From: DATLOJ01 sp035536315
Lineage (GTDB): Bacteria; Actinomycetota; CADDZG01; JAHWKV01
Assembly: GCA_035536315.1 (NCBI GenBank)
Contig: DATLOJ010000009.1
Coordinates: 1 to 6,058, forward strand
Direction of reading: 5' to 3'
DNA length: 6,058 nucleotides
Shown here: in pieces, positions 5,170 through 6,058 of the stretch
Position numbering within the stretch: the stretch's first letter is position 1
How the letters are laid out: the number at the start of each line of letters is the position of its first letter
Translations under genes and position numbers: made by a program
Notes under the pieces: generated by a model
Database searches by the model: none
What the model was told of the DNA's origin: nothing
Seen by the model: the letters and a program-made list of their open reading frames with translations, nothing else

Positions 5170-6058
5170 CTAGTCGAACAGCGCCCTCTTGATTTCTTCG
5201 GGCTCGAGAAGCGTCGCTGTGCTTGGACGAATGGGTCCAGGAAGAAGGAACCAAAGCAGTCCCGATTTCTTGACGTTGATTCGATGGTCGCGGAGGAATT
5301 GCATAAATCTGGGCCAAGCTCGCGCTCTTTCCGAGCCGGCAAGGATGAATAGCAACTGATCTCGGCGCCAGCGTAAGCGCCGATTCACATCCTTGCGTAT
5401 GCGCCCTTGTACTGGACCCGCTTCACTGAGGTACTGGGCCCTCAACTTCAGGAATTCCTTCTGCATAAGTTCGGGCATCGTGGCTCGCAGGGTTGAGCCG
5501 TGCTCTACCTGCACAGCGAGTATCTCTGCGACGTGCACGGGGATGAACCCCCTTGTCGCTGCGCGTAGCCAGTACTCACAGTCTCCGAGCAGCCGATAAC
5601 TTTCATCGAACTCTCCAACGGCCTGCGTGAGGCGTCTTGTCCAAAAGACCGTGGGCTGGCCAAGGGTTGCTAGATGGGTGTAGTAGTTGAGATCGAACTC
5701 AGGATAGAAATGCGGAACGAAGGCGGGAGGCTCTCCAGGGTAGAAAAGACCAATGTCTCCGTAGATCATCTGACGACCGGCGCTGAGGGCCTCAACTGCA
5801 GCCTCGATGCTGTAGGGAAGGTACAGATCGTCGCTATTCAGATAAGCAAGGATGTCTCCCTGGGCCATTCTCAAGCCTTTATTGATCGCGTTGTACATGC
5901 CCGAGTCCGGCTCGCTGATCCAGGACATCCGATAAGTGTCGGCAACCCTGGCCAGGATCTCGGTCGTTCCGTCGGTGGACCCCCCGTCGATGACAATGTG
6001 TTCTACGTTTGGGTAGGTCTGACTTGATATGCACCTCAAGCAGTTCTCGATTGTTTCT
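5170..6058 (-). CDS. Family 2 glycosyltransferase (GT-A fold), 5' end beyond the window
   Basis: The enzyme would transfer a sugar from a nucleotide donor to a lipid-linked glycan on the cytoplasmic face. The frame is open to the right edge, giving 295 residues plus the stop; the N-terminal start and first strand are missing. The first visible residues, ETIENCL, precede SSQTYPNVEHIVIDGGSTDGT, the nucleotide-binding core of GT2 enzymes. Numbering from the edge, SEPDSGMYNAINKGL (48-62) is followed by AYLNSDDLY (71-79) holding the DxD-type metal site (SDD, 75-77). GQPTVFW (133-139) and LLGDCEYWLRA (156-166), with the likely catalytic acidic residue, come next. This is the WfgS-like GT2 pattern. 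After about residue 215 the C-terminal part is basic (RIRKDVNRRLRWRRD), perhaps for membrane contact. A TTG at 6039 is an internal leucine, not a credible start, since it would remove conserved residues. The stop TAG (5172-5170) touches the LCP stop. Donor and acceptor cannot be told. Confidence 0.92.
   Translation of the reverse strand, partial: ETIENCLRCISSQTYPNVEHIVIDGGSTDGTTEILARVADTYRMSWISEPDSGMYNAINKGLRMAQGDILAYLNSDDLYLPYSIEAAVEALSAGRQMIYGDIGLFYPGEPPAFVPHFYPEFDLNYYTHLATLGQPTVFWTRRLTQAVGEFDESYRLLGDCEYWLRAATRGFIPVHVAEILAVQVEHGSTLRATMPELMQKEFLKLRAQYLSEAGPVQGRIRKDVNRRLRWRRDQLLFILAGSERARAWPRFMQFLRDHRINVKKSGLLWFLLPGPIRPSTATLLEPEEIKRALFD

Overview
The window is G+C-rich, uses TTG and GTG starts, and codes almost without gaps. 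It carries a LytR-CpsA-Psr (LCP) protein with a C-terminal LytR_C domain and a secreted subtilase with a Gram-positive style signal peptide. This suggests a Gram-positive, high-G+C bacterium, most likely an actinomycetote. That placement is inferred from gene content and composition, not from a marker gene. The content is that of a surface-glycopolymer (cell-wall or capsular polysaccharide) locus.

Layout, left to right. (1) Positions 1-1126, minus strand: the N-terminal part of a secreted S8 (subtilisin-like) protease. It starts at TTG and runs off the left edge before the catalytic serine. (2) 1127-1262: a 136-base A+T-richer gap holding the protease ribosome-binding site and an inverted repeat at the methyltransferase stop. 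(3) 1263-3586, minus strand: a tight three-gene operon transcribed in the order cupin, DegT/DnrJ/EryC1-family sugar aminotransferase (perosamine-synthase-like), class I SAM methyltransferase. The cupin and aminotransferase are 3 bases apart, and the aminotransferase and methyltransferase overlap by 4 bases (ATGA). (4) 3587-3780: the divergent control region, with a dyad TTGAAA...TTTCAA. (5) 3781 (or 3745)-5169, plus strand: the membrane-anchored LCP ligase. (6) 5170-6058, minus strand: the C-terminal 295 residues of a family 2 glycosyltransferase that enters from the right edge. Its stop codon directly abuts the LCP stop codon with no base between.

How they may work together (inference): the aminotransferase would make a 4-amino-4,6-dideoxy nucleotide sugar. 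The methyltransferase, which resembles the TylM1/DesVI amino-sugar N-methyltransferases, may methylate it. The cupin belongs to a recurrent but functionally unassigned type found in O-antigen and capsule clusters. The glycosyltransferase would put a sugar into the growing glycan, and the LCP protein would transfer the finished glycopolymer from its lipid carrier to peptidoglycan outside the membrane. The protease is secreted and probably an independent unit.

No tRNA, rRNA, CRISPR array, insertion sequence or phage feature is visible. No stretch over 300 bases lacks a gene. Nothing here is clearly a new system. The most worthwhile points are the cupin-aminotransferase-methyltransferase cassette, the dyad in the divergent promoter region, and the zero-gap convergent LCP/glycosyltransferase junction with a possible terminator inside the LCP gene.
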